A stretch of 50,574 nt of DNA from Pseudescherichia sp032055545 (GTDB lineage: Bacteria > Pseudomonadota > Gammaproteobacteria > Enterobacterales > Enterobacteriaceae), in NCBI GenBank assembly GCA_032055545.1, contig DAMBQR010000032.1:1-50574 (forward strand). The letters are read 5' to 3'. The notes under the pieces were generated by a model. That model made no database searches. It was not told the DNA's origin and worked only from the letters and a program-made list of their open reading frames with translations. Positions 50,538 to 50,574 of this stretch are shown here, one piece after another. How positions within the stretch are numbered: the stretch's first letter is position 1; every line of letters starts with the position of its first letter. The translations under genes and the position numbers were made by a program.

Positions 50538-50574
50538 ATGACGCGCCGTGCTATCGGGGTGAGTGAAAGACCGC
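50538..50574 (+). CDS. uraA: Uracil:H+ symporter UraA (3' part beyond window)
   Basis: ATG 50538 with AGAGGAAAA upstream begins MTRRAIGVSERP, identical to the start of E. coli UraA, and the gene runs off the right edge. It would bring uracil into the cell for Upp, the known upp-uraA pair. Confidence 0.9.
   Translation, partial: MTRRAIGVSERP

Noticed and set aside
1..50574. CRISPR arrays, tRNA/rRNA genes, insertion sequences
   Set aside because: No regularly spaced direct repeats, no cloverleaf-type sequences and no transposase were seen on either strand.

Overview
This window is a chromosomal segment of an enterobacterium (Enterobacteriaceae, G+C-rich, in the Enterobacter/Lelliottia/Klebsiella neighbourhood rather than E. 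coli). The call rests on near-identity of many proteins to their E. coli counterparts as remembered (IscS, IscU, Fdx, HisS, GuaA, GuaB, Upp) and on the classic core order isc - hsc - pepB - sseB/sseA - yfhM - pbpC - ndk - rlmN - rodZ - ispG - hisS - yfgM - bamB - der - yfgJ - xseA - guaBA - yfgG/yfgF - ppx/ppk - purN/purM - upp - uraA. No database search was possible, so the genus is an inference.

Layout. 1-4863: the Fe-S assembly operon (iscS truncated at the left edge, iscU, iscA, hscB, hscA, fdx, iscX), then pepB and sseB. 7061-11709: an accessory alpha-glucoside block on the minus strand (PTS EIICB, GH4 6-phospho-alpha-glucosidase, then core gene sseA, then an RpiR-type regulator), i.e. 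sugar genes on both sides of sseA. 11980-19255: bacterial alpha-2-macroglobulin yfhM coupled to pbpC. 19404-28468: ndk, rlmN, rodZ-ispG-hisS-yfgM-bamB-der. 28767-30311: a POT peptide transporter not in the remembered E. coli order here.

30540-31802 is an AT-richer module: an orphan Hcp (type VI secretion tube protein), a small type-44-like polymorphic toxin, and an overlapping gene for a single-TM candidate immunity protein, with no other T6SS gene in the window. Then come yfgJ, an MFS transporter, xseA and the PurR-boxed guaBA operon.

38058-41327, immediately downstream of guaA (a known integration hotspot for genomic islands), is a low-GC decaying island: a one-TM beta-rich unknown protein overlapping a stand-alone GT51 transglycosylase gene broken by a one-base frameshift, the last 40 codons of a tyrosine recombinase, and an unknown protein with an SHILPKAL (degenerate HNH-like) N-terminus. 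41328-50574 is core again: yfgG, yfgF with a well-placed FNR site, ppx/ppk convergent with and overlapping yfgF, purMN with a PurR box, a perfect FNR consensus in the purM/upp gap, upp, and the first codons of uraA.

The most unusual content is the orphan Hcp-toxin-immunity module, the guaA-linked island with its beta-domain/GT51 pair, and the alpha-glucoside operon that runs into sseA with its regulator as a 3' tail.
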